Below, piece after piece: positions 1-6,135 of a stretch of DNA of 22,725 nt (position 1 is the stretch's first letter; each line of letters opens with the position of its first letter). Location of the stretch: positions 1 to 22,725 of IMG/VR virus record IMGVR_UViG_3300022198_000214; one strand, written 5' to 3'. This stretch comes from a virus. Under the pieces are notes generated by a model that saw nothing but the letters and a program-made list of their open reading frames with translations, made no database searches and was not told the origin of the DNA. A program made the translations under genes and the position numbers.

Positions 1-65
1 AACTCGGTCAGCGCTTGGCACTGATAGCACATAGTCTGGATAGAGATACCAAGTGAGTCGGTCAT
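1..65 (-). CDS. Partial small protein with a CxxC pair (3' end outside window)
   Basis: The first 21 codons of a leftward gene are visible. Its ATG (65-63) overlaps the TGA of the gene before it (64-62) in an ATGA arrangement, which suggests translational coupling. The start of the protein contains C-Y-Q-C at residues 13-16, like half of a zinc knuckle or zinc ribbon. The neighbouring gene also carries Cys pairs, so the two may be related small metal-binding proteins. The rest lies outside the window, so no function is assigned. The gene call rests on the overlap and the open frame only. Confidence 0.5.
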   Translation of the reverse strand, partial: MTDSLGISIQTMCYQCQALTE

Positions 66-289
66 CTTGCACCATCCGTGCTAATGAAGTGTCTACCGCA
101 ATCTGAGCAGTAGGTTTTTTCTATGTCAATTGGCTTATCAACATAGATTATTGAACAACTAGAGTCGCAGATATAGACAAGGTTTAGTTTGTTTATGTCT
201 GAATTGAACTCTGCTTCTTTCCCCGATATAGCATCTTCGGGGAAGTTTTTACGAACGAATTCTTTGAACTTTTGGTCTAAATCGTTCAT
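62..289 (-). CDS. Small hypothetical protein with a zinc-ribbon-like Cys pattern
   Basis: A 75-aa protein. It has a charged N-terminal half followed by Cys41-x3-Cys45 and Cys61-x2-Cys64, a spacing compatible with one zinc ion bound by two knuckles. The family is not recognised. The start is well supported: on the minus strand a GAAAGGAAG ribosome-binding site lies just before the ATG at 289-287. Further upstream are a perfect 9-bp inverted repeat (301-321) and a TTGACA box (346-341), so the gene probably has its own regulated promoter. It is transcribed away from the structural operon and is coupled by ATGA to the next leftward gene. This fits an early or regulatory module, but its role is unknown. 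Confidence 0.65.
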   Translation of the reverse strand: MNDLDQKFKEFVRKNFPEDAISGKEAEFNSDINKLNLVYICDSSCSIIYVDKPIDIEKTYCSDCGRHFISTDGAR

Positions 290-300
290 AACTTCCTTTC

Positions 301-321
301 TGTATTAGAGTTTCTAATACA
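301..321. promoter_or_regulatory. Perfect inverted repeat, candidate operator
   Basis: TGTATTAGA and TCTAATACA are perfect 9-bp arms (301-309 and 313-321) around a 3-base spacer. The site lies between the ribosome-binding site of the leftward 75-aa gene and a TTGACA box, where a repressor would overlap the -10 region or transcription start. The symmetry is seen directly; the operator role is inferred. No second copy was noticed in the window. Confidence 0.45.
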
Positions 322-346
322 TCTATCTACAAAGCAGGGGTGTCAA
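314..346 (-). promoter_or_regulatory. Candidate leftward promoter
   Basis: On the minus strand a perfect -35 box TTGACA lies at 346-341. The best -10-like hexamer is TGTATT (321-316) at a long 19-base spacing, so only the -35 is convincing. It would drive the 75-aa gene, and its -10 would lie inside the inverted repeat at 301-321. Confidence 0.35.
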
Positions 347-379
347 GCCAGACGCTTTTCCTGGCTTGATAGCCCTGCT
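333..379. repeat. Two-tier long hairpin
   Basis: The inner stem TCAAGCCAG/CTGGCTTGA is a perfect 9 bp (343-351 with 361-369) around a 9-base loop. An outer 7-bp stem pairs 333-339 with 373-379 after a symmetrical 3x3 internal loop. No T-tract follows on the plus strand and only a short TTTGT on the minus strand, so it is not a clear terminator. It overlaps the leftward -35 box. Confidence 0.5.
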
Positions 380-627
380 AGGAATCTGATTATTATCTGC
401 TCAGCCACAGATGTTTACTTACTGCGCGAAGGCCCCAGGGATAGGCCGAGCGACTGTCTACAGGCAGACGCCTGCTGTTACAGGATAGACTACCTGTCTA
501 CTGGCTATATTCTGTATAGTTCTGACCCCAGACTTATAAACTTCTGGTTAGAGCAAGTACTGTTACTACCGAAACTATTTTGCCGTACAGACTATGACCC
601 CTGCTACTGTCCTAATATGTCCTATTT

Positions 628-636
628 TGGTATAGT
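628..636 (+). promoter_or_regulatory. Possible extended -10 element for the late operon
   Basis: TGGTATAGT matches an extended -10 (TG-n-TATAAT, one mismatch) on the plus strand. A further TATAGT lies at 515-520. Neither has a recognisable -35 box at 16-18 bases. This is the best plus-strand promoter candidate seen before the terminase, but short AT-rich matches of this kind also occur by chance. Confidence 0.22.
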
Positions 637-651
637 CTATTCTGTGATTTG

Positions 652-669
652 TATAACAGTTTTGTTATA
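652..669. repeat. Small perfect hairpin
   Basis: TATAACA (652-658) pairs with TGTTATA (663-669) around the 4-base loop GTTT. It is AT-rich and therefore weak as an RNA hairpin. It could equally be a protein-binding palindrome. Confidence 0.4.
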
Positions 670-710
670 AACCGTTCGGATTGGCTGTTTGAACGGATTA
701 ATAGATAGTA

Positions 711-728
711 GGGACTATTTATAGTCCC
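711..728. repeat. Perfect hairpin upstream of terminase
   Basis: GGGACTA (711-717) pairs with TAGTCCC (722-728) around a 4-base loop. It is the first of two adjacent perfect hairpins just before the terminase start. Confidence 0.5.
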
Positions 729-736
729 GTCCAGTA

Positions 737-757
737 GCAAGGTCTTTAGGACCTTGC
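737..757. repeat. Second perfect hairpin upstream of terminase
   Basis: GCAAGGTC (737-744) pairs with GACCTTGC (750-757) around a 5-base loop. It lies 8 bases after the previous hairpin. No T-tract follows. A TTG at 754 in frame with the terminase falls inside this stem, which argues against using that codon as the start. Confidence 0.5.
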
Positions 758-819
758 GTACAGACTGTATCTACTATCTGTTTCTAACTGGCTGTAACTA
801 TTGTAGATGGGACAGGTCT

Positions 820-2706
820 GTGACTTTTCAGAAGGGCAAGAATAACCCTAGGACAGAGGCTATGGCAGCCGCAAAGGCTAAAGTAGTAGCCCTTGTCTCT
901 GAGGGTTGGGCGCCCCACAAGGCGATGGCTGAGGTGGGCAAGCAGCCCGATACCATCCGTATCTGGTGTCTGAGGGATAAACAGTTTGCTGCCGACCTAG
1001 CCCAGGCTAAAGAGGATGCTAAGGAGCGGTCCTTGACCGCCCTGGGGATAGCCCGTGATGATATAAGTTTTCCACAGTTCTCTGAGATGTTCTTAGACCA
1101 GAAGGTCTTTGACCACCACCAGGATTGGATTGACCTTTTAGAGGGGCGGGAGCCTAGTTGGCTCCACGAGAATATGATTTACGAGAAGGGCGACCCTAAC
1201 CGCCTTCTTGTAAACGTGCCGCCTGAGCACGCCAAGTCCACCGTTATCACGGTGAACTACTCTACTTACCGCATCGCGCTGAATCCTAACGTTAGAATCA
1301 TCGTAGTTTCTAAGACGCTTATCAAAGCACGGGAATTCGTGTACGCAATCAAGCAAAGGTTAAGCCACCCGCGCTGGCTGAAGTTGCAAACAACATTTGG
1401 GCCAGAAGGGGGATGGAAAGAAGACTCTGACACCTGGCGTGTTGATACCGTCTACTTGGGAAGCGATGCTCGTAATTCATCTGAGAAGGACCCGACTATC
1501 CAGGCACTCGGTATGGGGGGTCAAATCTACGGTGCCCGTGCCGACCTAATCATCCTAGATGACTGTATAACCACTGCTAATGCTCACGAGTATGAGAAGC
1601 AGATTAACTGGCTACAGAAGGAAGTTATCACCCGTCTTGGCAAGAATGGCAAGTTGCTAGTAGTTGGGACGAGAATTGCGCCGACAGACTTTTATAAGGA
1701 ACTCCGTGACCCGAAGCATTGGTCAGGGGGCAAAAGCCCATTTACGTATATGGGTATGCCTGCTGTTCTACAGTATGCCGAGAAGTCTAAGGATTGGGAA
1801 ACTCTTTGGCCTAAGTCGGATGTCCCGTGGGATGGTGATGAGGATACCCCAGATGAGGAAGGGCTATATCCTAAATGGGACGGTCCGACCCTCGCCAGGC
1901 GCAGAGGCGAAGTTACTCCTTCTACGTGGGCTTTGGTCTATCAGCAAGAAGATGTAACAGAAGATTCCATTTTTCCCGCTGAACTTGTTCAGGGTTCTAT
2001 TAATGGGATGAGAAAGCGTGGGCCGTTAAAGCCAGGTGCTGCTGGTCATCCTCAAAGGGTTGAGGGTTATACCGTCATTGGTTTTGACCCTGCTATGGCT
2101 GGCAACGCTGCGTTTGTGGCTATGACCTATAACAAAGCCGATGGAAAGATTTATGTGCTGGACTGCCTGAATATGGCAGAGCCGACACCACAGAAGATAC
2201 GAGAAACGATTGAGAATTTTACGCACACCTATTCTCCGCAAGAGTTTAGGGTGGAGATTAATGCGCACCAAAAAGCCTACTCACTTGACGATGACTTACG
2301 AAACTGGCTTGCTTCATACGGCGTACGCCTTAATTCTCACTTCACAGGCAAGAACAAATGGGACACGACATTCGGAGTCGCTTCAATGTCTACACTCTTT
2401 GGGACAACCAGAGAAGGAAAGTTCCAAAAGAACAACATACTGGAGTTACCAAGCACTGAAGGTTCTGAAGGACTCAAGGCTTTAACCCAGCAATTACTGA
2501 CTTGGAAGCCGAACACCAAAGGTAAGACCGACTGTGTTATGGCTTTGTGGTTTGGAGTAATCCGTTGCCGAGAGTTTATGCAACAGAACTCTAACCTACA
2601 GAAGTGGGCACACAACCGTTGGGCAACAAGAGCACAAAAAGAAAAACGTTATACGGTAAGCATTGACGATGCCGTTGCAGAGCAATGGCAAGAGATGTAT
2701 GGATAG
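820..2706 (+). CDS. terL: Phage terminase large subunit with N-terminal helix-turn-helix
   Basis: This is the motor and nuclease that cuts concatemeric phage DNA and pumps it into the prohead through the portal. Counting from the GTG at 820 (628 aa), the ATPase half shows a Walker A-like VPPEHAKST at 133-141, Walker B LIILDD at 243-248 and the coupling segment LLVVGTR at 279-285. The C-terminal RNase H-like nuclease shows IGFDPAM with Asp423, Glu479 in VEINAH, and Asp561 in KTDCVMAL as likely metal ligands. Residues about 19-56 look like a helix-turn-helix of the kind seen in small terminase subunits. The start is uncertain: GTG 820 has GGGA 7 bases upstream, while ATG 862 has AGGA 8 bases upstream and would give 614 aa. 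A TTG at 754 is open but sits in a hairpin and encodes an unlikely Cys-rich leader. Confidence 0.94.
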   Translation: MTFQKGKNNPRTEAMAAAKAKVVALVSEGWAPHKAMAEVGKQPDTIRIWCLRDKQFAADLAQAKEDAKERSLTALGIARDDISFPQFSEMFLDQKVFDHHQDWIDLLEGREPSWLHENMIYEKGDPNRLLVNVPPEHAKSTVITVNYSTYRIALNPNVRIIVVSKTLIKAREFVYAIKQRLSHPRWLKLQTTFGPEGGWKEDSDTWRVDTVYLGSDARNSSEKDPTIQALGMGGQIYGARADLIILDDCITTANAHEYEKQINWLQKEVITRLGKNGKLLVVGTRIAPTDFYKELRDPKHWSGGKSPFTYMGMPAVLQYAEKSKDWETLWPKSDVPWDGDEDTPDEEGLYPKWDGPTLARRRGEVTPSTWALVYQQEDVTEDSIFPAELVQGSINGMRKRGPLKPGAAGHPQRVEGYTVIGFDPAMAGNAAFVAMTYNKADGKIYVLDCLNMAEPTPQKIRETIENFTHTYSPQEFRVEINAHQKAYSLDDDLRNWLASYGVRLNSHFTGKNKWDTTFGVASMSTLFGTTREGKFQKNNILELPSTEGSEGLKALTQQLLTWKPNTKGKTDCVMALWFGVIRCREFMQQNSNLQKWAHNRWATRAQKEKRYTVSIDDAVAEQWQEMYG

Positions 2707-2712
2707 GATTAA

Positions 2713-3693
2713 ATGGCTAACCCGCAAGACCCTATATACGAGGTCGTAACTAAATCTCTTAGTGAAAAGATTGCTCAGTCTTCCCAGTTAAGTAAATCGC
2801 AACAAGAAACCGCTGCTGAAATGTCTAAAGTACCTTTGGATGCTAAGACAAGTAAACGTAGCAAACGCGGAACTCCAGGGGCTAAGGGTCGGCAACAGGG
2901 TGGCATTAAAGGTATAACAAAAGCCGAACAAGAAGCAATGATGCTTAAAGACCCAAAGTATCGTGGCGGACCTGGACAAGTAAGTCCTAGTGGCGAAGCC
3001 AGAATTAAAACTGGCGATATAGCAAAAAGTCTTTTTAACTATTACAAAACTGGCGAAATGCCACCACCTGCTAAACAACCAATTGACCCAACTAAAGTTG
3101 AAACTCGCCAGATGGGCAAAGTTGAGTTAGCCAAAAAACAATGGGAATTAAAACAATTAAAAAAACAAGAACAGTTAAGAAGAGAACAACTTAGAATTGT
3201 AGAAGCGCTTGCTCGTGGTGCAGGTTCTAAGCCTCCTGCCCGTCCTACTCTACCTGGTGCTATTGAACTAGGCAAAGAACGCAGTGCTCGTGCTGCCTCA
3301 AGGGAAGCAATACAAGAACAACTGCGTAGCAAACTAACTGGTGCTTGGCCCTGGAGTCCAACCACAAGAGAAGAACAAGCAATAAAAGATTTAGAAGAAC
3401 GTAAGGCTAAAGATAAAGCCGAGAAAAAAGCGGCTAAAGAAAAAGCCAAAGTTGCAAAACGAGACGCTGGCAAGGGTCAAGTTCATCAACTTGCACAATC
3501 AACTCTTGACAGAGAAGCAGACAGGCGAGTTCAAGAAGCATTAAAAGACATAGAGAAGAAAGCAAAAGAAAAAGAAAAAAAGAAAGAAAAACCAAAACCA
3601 AAATATACCTACAAGGGTAAAGGTGGCGGACTTCGTGGCGGCCCTGTTGGTGGTCTTGGCGGAGGCGGAGCAATAGATTGGGAAACTAAATGA
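2713..3693 (+). CDS. Lysine-rich coiled-coil protein between terminase and portal
   Basis: A 326-aa, strongly basic protein that I do not assign to a family. The N-terminal third is Lys/Ser/Gln-rich. Residues about 130-170 and 215-290 are long charged stretches (runs of K, E, A and R) that should form helices or coiled coil. The last 30 residues are glycine-rich (GGGLRGGPVGGLGGGG). The ATG follows the terminase stop by six bases, with a GGAT ribosome-binding site overlapping that stop. The 3' end overlaps the portal start as ATGA. Position and charge would suit a DNA-binding packaging accessory or a minor head protein, but neither is demonstrated. A scaffold role is less likely because a better candidate precedes the capsid gene. 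Confidence 0.8.
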   Translation: MANPQDPIYEVVTKSLSEKIAQSSQLSKSQQETAAEMSKVPLDAKTSKRSKRGTPGAKGRQQGGIKGITKAEQEAMMLKDPKYRGGPGQVSPSGEARIKTGDIAKSLFNYYKTGEMPPPAKQPIDPTKVETRQMGKVELAKKQWELKQLKKQEQLRREQLRIVEALARGAGSKPPARPTLPGAIELGKERSARAASREAIQEQLRSKLTGAWPWSPTTREEQAIKDLEERKAKDKAEKKAAKEKAKVAKRDAGKGQVHQLAQSTLDREADRRVQEALKDIEKKAKEKEKKKEKPKPKYTYKGKGGGLRGGPVGGLGGGGAIDWETK

Positions 3694-5432
3694 CACTTAC
3701 GATTGACCAGATTACAGCGAGAGTTGAATCTTTGCGATATCGCGCATCTAATCGTGATGCACGCCAGCAAGATGTTCTTTCTGTGCGTAAAGGTGAGATT
3801 GCTTCTGTCTATCCAGATTTTTTCCCTGATGGGGTAGATGCTAATGTCGTTGCAAATTTTATTGATATTGTTGCGAGAGATTTGTCCGAAGTTATGGCGC
3901 CATTACCGGCGGTTAACTGTTCGGCAGCGAATCAGGTTTCTGACCGCGCTAGGGCGTTTGCTGATAAAAGAACTCGGATTGCCGCTAATTATTTTTCTAA
4001 TTCTGATTTACAAGTTCAGATGTACACGGGTGCCGATATGTACATCACGTTTGGTTTCGTCCCCTTCATAATTGAACTGGACGAAGAAGCAGGGCTGCCG
4101 CGCATACGCATAGAAAACCCCGTGGGCGCTTACCCAGAGTTTGACCGCTATGGGCGCTGCATTGCCTTTGCAAAGCGCTACTATATGTCTATAGGAGAGA
4201 TAGTAGCCAACTTCCCTGAGTTTGAGATGCAGTTACTTGGCAAAGAAGGTTATGACCAAGACTTAAATTCACAGTTGGAAATTATTCGTTATTACGATAA
4301 AGACCAATCAATAGTCTATGTTCCATCCAGAAATGACCTAGTACTATCTCAAGCAATCAATCCGCTAAATAAGATGATGGTAGTCATTGCTAAACGACCA
4401 TCACTTGATGGTGAGATGCGTGGACAATTTGACGATGTACTTGGCATTCAGTTGCTTCGCAATAGGTTCGCATTACTTGCGATGGAAGCAGCGGAAAAGT
4501 CTGTGCAGGCTCCTATAGTTGTTCCGCAAGATGTTAATGAATTGCAAATGGGACCAGATGCAATCATTCGCACCGCTACACCAGGCTCTGTCCGCCGTGT
4601 AGACCTAAATATTCCACCTGGAGCATTTACCGAACAAGCATTACTACAGCAAGAACTCCGAACTGGAACACGATATCCAGAATCAAGAACTGGAAATGTT
4701 GACGCTAGCATCATTACGGGACAAGGTGTGCAAGCGCTTATGGGTGGATTTGACACCCAAGTTAAGTCTGCTCAGGCTATCTTTGCTTCGGCATTGAAAG
4801 ATGTTATTAGCCTATGTTTTGAGGTTGATGAGAAGTACTTTAACTTTGAGAAAACTATTCGTGGCGTAGATGCTGGTTCTCCTTATAGCATTGACTACAC
4901 GCCAAGCAAAGATATTAAAGGCGACTATAGCGCTGATGTCCGTTATGGAATGTTGGCTGGTCTTAACCCTGCGCAAGGTCTTATCTTTATGCTACAAGCC
5001 CTTGGCGGTAAATTAATTTCTAAAGATTTAGCACAGCGTGAATTACCATTTGGTATTAACGTAACCCAAGAACAAGAAAAGATTGAAGTAGAAGATTTGC
5101 GCACAGCGCTTATGGCTTCTATACAGCAATACACTCAGACAATTCCCCAGATGGCTGCTACCGGTGCAGACCCGTCAGATACCATCCGTAAAGTTGCTGA
5201 CATTATTAAGGCTCGTCAAAAGGGAACATCCCTTGAAGACGCTATTGAAAAGATATTTGCTCCTGAAGAATTACCTCCTGTTGGTGCTCCTTCTATGGTT
5301 GAGCAAACGTCCCCTGCTCCCGCAGCGCCGACAGGAGGCGCTCCTTCTCCGATGCCACTACAAACTTTGTTATCAAGTCTTAGTTCAGGCGGAAGAGCAA
5401 CGGCTAGTGCCAGGACGGCAACACGGAGGTAG
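3690..5432 (+). CDS. Portal protein
   Basis: A 580-aa protein following the terminase, as expected for the dodecameric ring at the capsid vertex through which DNA enters and leaves. The N-terminal 100 residues (an Arg-rich helical start, then a segment ending in IDIVARDLSEVMAPLP) and the central part (FVPFIIELDEEAGLPRIRI, then NPVGAYPEFDRYGR) have the pattern of portal wing and stem domains. The last 60 residues are Pro/Ala/Ser-rich and probably flexible, ending in a basic ASARTATRR tail. The start codon is coupled to the preceding gene by ATGA, with a weak TGGGAA site upstream. The call rests on recalled family resemblance, length and gene order. Confidence 0.88.
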   Translation: MTLTIDQITARVESLRYRASNRDARQQDVLSVRKGEIASVYPDFFPDGVDANVVANFIDIVARDLSEVMAPLPAVNCSAANQVSDRARAFADKRTRIAANYFSNSDLQVQMYTGADMYITFGFVPFIIELDEEAGLPRIRIENPVGAYPEFDRYGRCIAFAKRYYMSIGEIVANFPEFEMQLLGKEGYDQDLNSQLEIIRYYDKDQSIVYVPSRNDLVLSQAINPLNKMMVVIAKRPSLDGEMRGQFDDVLGIQLLRNRFALLAMEAAEKSVQAPIVVPQDVNELQMGPDAIIRTATPGSVRRVDLNIPPGAFTEQALLQQELRTGTRYPESRTGNVDASIITGQGVQALMGGFDTQVKSAQAIFASALKDVISLCFEVDEKYFNFEKTIRGVDAGSPYSIDYTPSKDIKGDYSADVRYGMLAGLNPAQGLIFMLQALGGKLISKDLAQRELPFGINVTQEQEKIEVEDLRTALMASIQQYTQTIPQMAATGADPSDTIRKVADIIKARQKGTSLEDAIEKIFAPEELPPVGAPSMVEQTSPAPAAPTGGAPSPMPLQTLLSSLSSGGRATASARTATRR

Positions 5433-5434
5433 TT

Positions 5435-5689
5435 ATGCCCAGACAGCGTAAAAAGGCTAAAGCAAAACCAACGCCTAAGCGCAGAAGAACTACAAAAGAA
5501 CCTGTACTTACAAAATTAGATTTTTGGGCAATAGCAGCCAAAGAAGTTTATGATGCTTGTGTTCGTGCTGGATTTGATGAGGGTACAGCAATGGCATTTG
5601 CTATGGACAGAACAAGTTATCCAGACTGGATTGTTCCAGCCGATGACCCAATCCGTAAACCTGATTACGATGAAGAAGAGGACGACTAA
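5435..5689 (+). CDS. Small conserved-looking protein after portal, basic head and acidic tail
   Basis: An 84-aa protein of clear polarity. Residues 1-25 are Lys/Arg-rich, the middle (residues 30-60: FWAIAAKEVYDACVRAGF, then AMAFAMDR) is an amphipathic helical segment, and the last eight residues are almost all Asp/Glu. A strong GGAGG site (5425-5429) lies 5 bases before the ATG, and the stop overlaps the next ATG (TAATG). The function is unknown. The basic and acidic ends suggest a protein-protein or protein-DNA adaptor in the head. Confidence 0.75.
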   Translation: MPRQRKKAKAKPTPKRRRTTKEPVLTKLDFWAIAAKEVYDACVRAGFDEGTAMAFAMDRTSYPDWIVPADDPIRKPDYDEEEDD

Positions 5690-6132
5690 TGTCAATGATG
5701 CAACCCACAGAAAATCGTGGCGGATACAGACCAACTGCTTCACAAAATAGTCCAACAAGTATTTCGGCTACAGGTGGCAATGGTCAATCAGGAAAACAAC
5801 CAGCACGGTATATACCTGATATGCGTGAGCAAGGGGTTACTGGACAAGATGTTTACGCTTCACAAAGCGCTCCTGGTACAAGACTACAAGGTGATGAAGC
5901 AGCCGCAATGCGCGGCAGAGCGCTACCAATTGATTTAGATGCACCGACAATGTTTCTTGATGAGCCAGGAACTGCAGGTATTGACAAAGGTCCTGGCATT
6001 AACTCAGATGTTTTTATGGCGGATTTACCTATGGCTAGGCCAAGTATTACTGCCACCTTGCAAAAACTAGCAGTATTTGACGATTCTGGAGAAGCAGAAA
6101 TGTTACTTCAACAAAAAATGAGAATTGGATAA
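5689..6132 (+). CDS. Hypothetical structural-operon protein, probably disordered
   Basis: A 147-aa protein with a Gln/Gly/Ser/Asn-rich, low-complexity first half and a more ordered C-terminal part (residues about 110-147, MADLPMARPSITATLQKLAV then a short acidic helix). The start overlaps the upstream stop (TAATG) with GAGGA 6 bases before it. Further in-frame ATGs occur at 5695 and 5698. The family is not recognised. Its place between portal and the giant protein suggests a minor virion component. Confidence 0.7.
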   Translation: MSMMQPTENRGGYRPTASQNSPTSISATGGNGQSGKQPARYIPDMREQGVTGQDVYASQSAPGTRLQGDEAAAMRGRALPIDLDAPTMFLDEPGTAGIDKGPGINSDVFMADLPMARPSITATLQKLAVFDDSGEAEMLLQQKMRIG

Positions 6133-6135
6133 ATA

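Larger units (their letters stand above)
290..819. other. Non-coding control region between divergent genes
   Basis: About 530 bases with no convincing gene on either strand. It holds the leftward operator and promoter candidates and the hairpin at 333-379. It also holds a near-identical direct repeat CTGTCTACAGGC/CTGTCTACTGGC (454-465, 494-505; 11 of 12 identical, 40 bases apart) and an identical 10-base direct repeat CGTACAGACT (584-593, 757-766). Small perfect hairpins lie at 461-474, 652-669, 711-728 and 737-757. Its place directly before the large terminase makes it a candidate for late-promoter and packaging-site functions. That is inferred from position, not from a recognised cos or pac sequence. 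Confidence 0.55.

Noticed and set aside
411-488. 25-codon plus-strand frame with a short helix-turn-helix-like stretch (GIGRATVYRQ)
   Set aside because: There is no ribosome-binding site, it is too short to fold, and it overlaps the repeat-rich control region; probably chance.
672-696. CCGTTC...GAACGG inverted repeat considered as a tRNA T-arm or operator
   Set aside because: No acceptor, D or anticodon stems accompany it, and the arms are only 6 bp across a 13-base spacer; not supported as a tRNA.
290-760. CRISPR-like array
   Set aside because: The repeats are short, few, unequal in spacing and partly inverted; there is no regular repeat-spacer pattern.
754-819. N-terminal extension of the terminase from a TTG at 754
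   Set aside because: The codon lies inside a perfect hairpin, has no ribosome-binding site, and would add a Cys/Tyr-rich leader unlike the start of terminases; GTG 820 or ATG 862 are better.
3540-3600. A-rich tract considered as a slippage or frameshift site
   Set aside because: The downstream frame continues uninterrupted to a natural ATGA coupling with the portal, and alternative frames close quickly.
3042-3673. Long minus-strand open frames opposite the Lys-rich gene
   Set aside because: They arise from the biased codons of the Lys/Ala/Glu-rich plus-strand gene; the products are Leu/Ser/Phe-rich shadows with no initiation signals.
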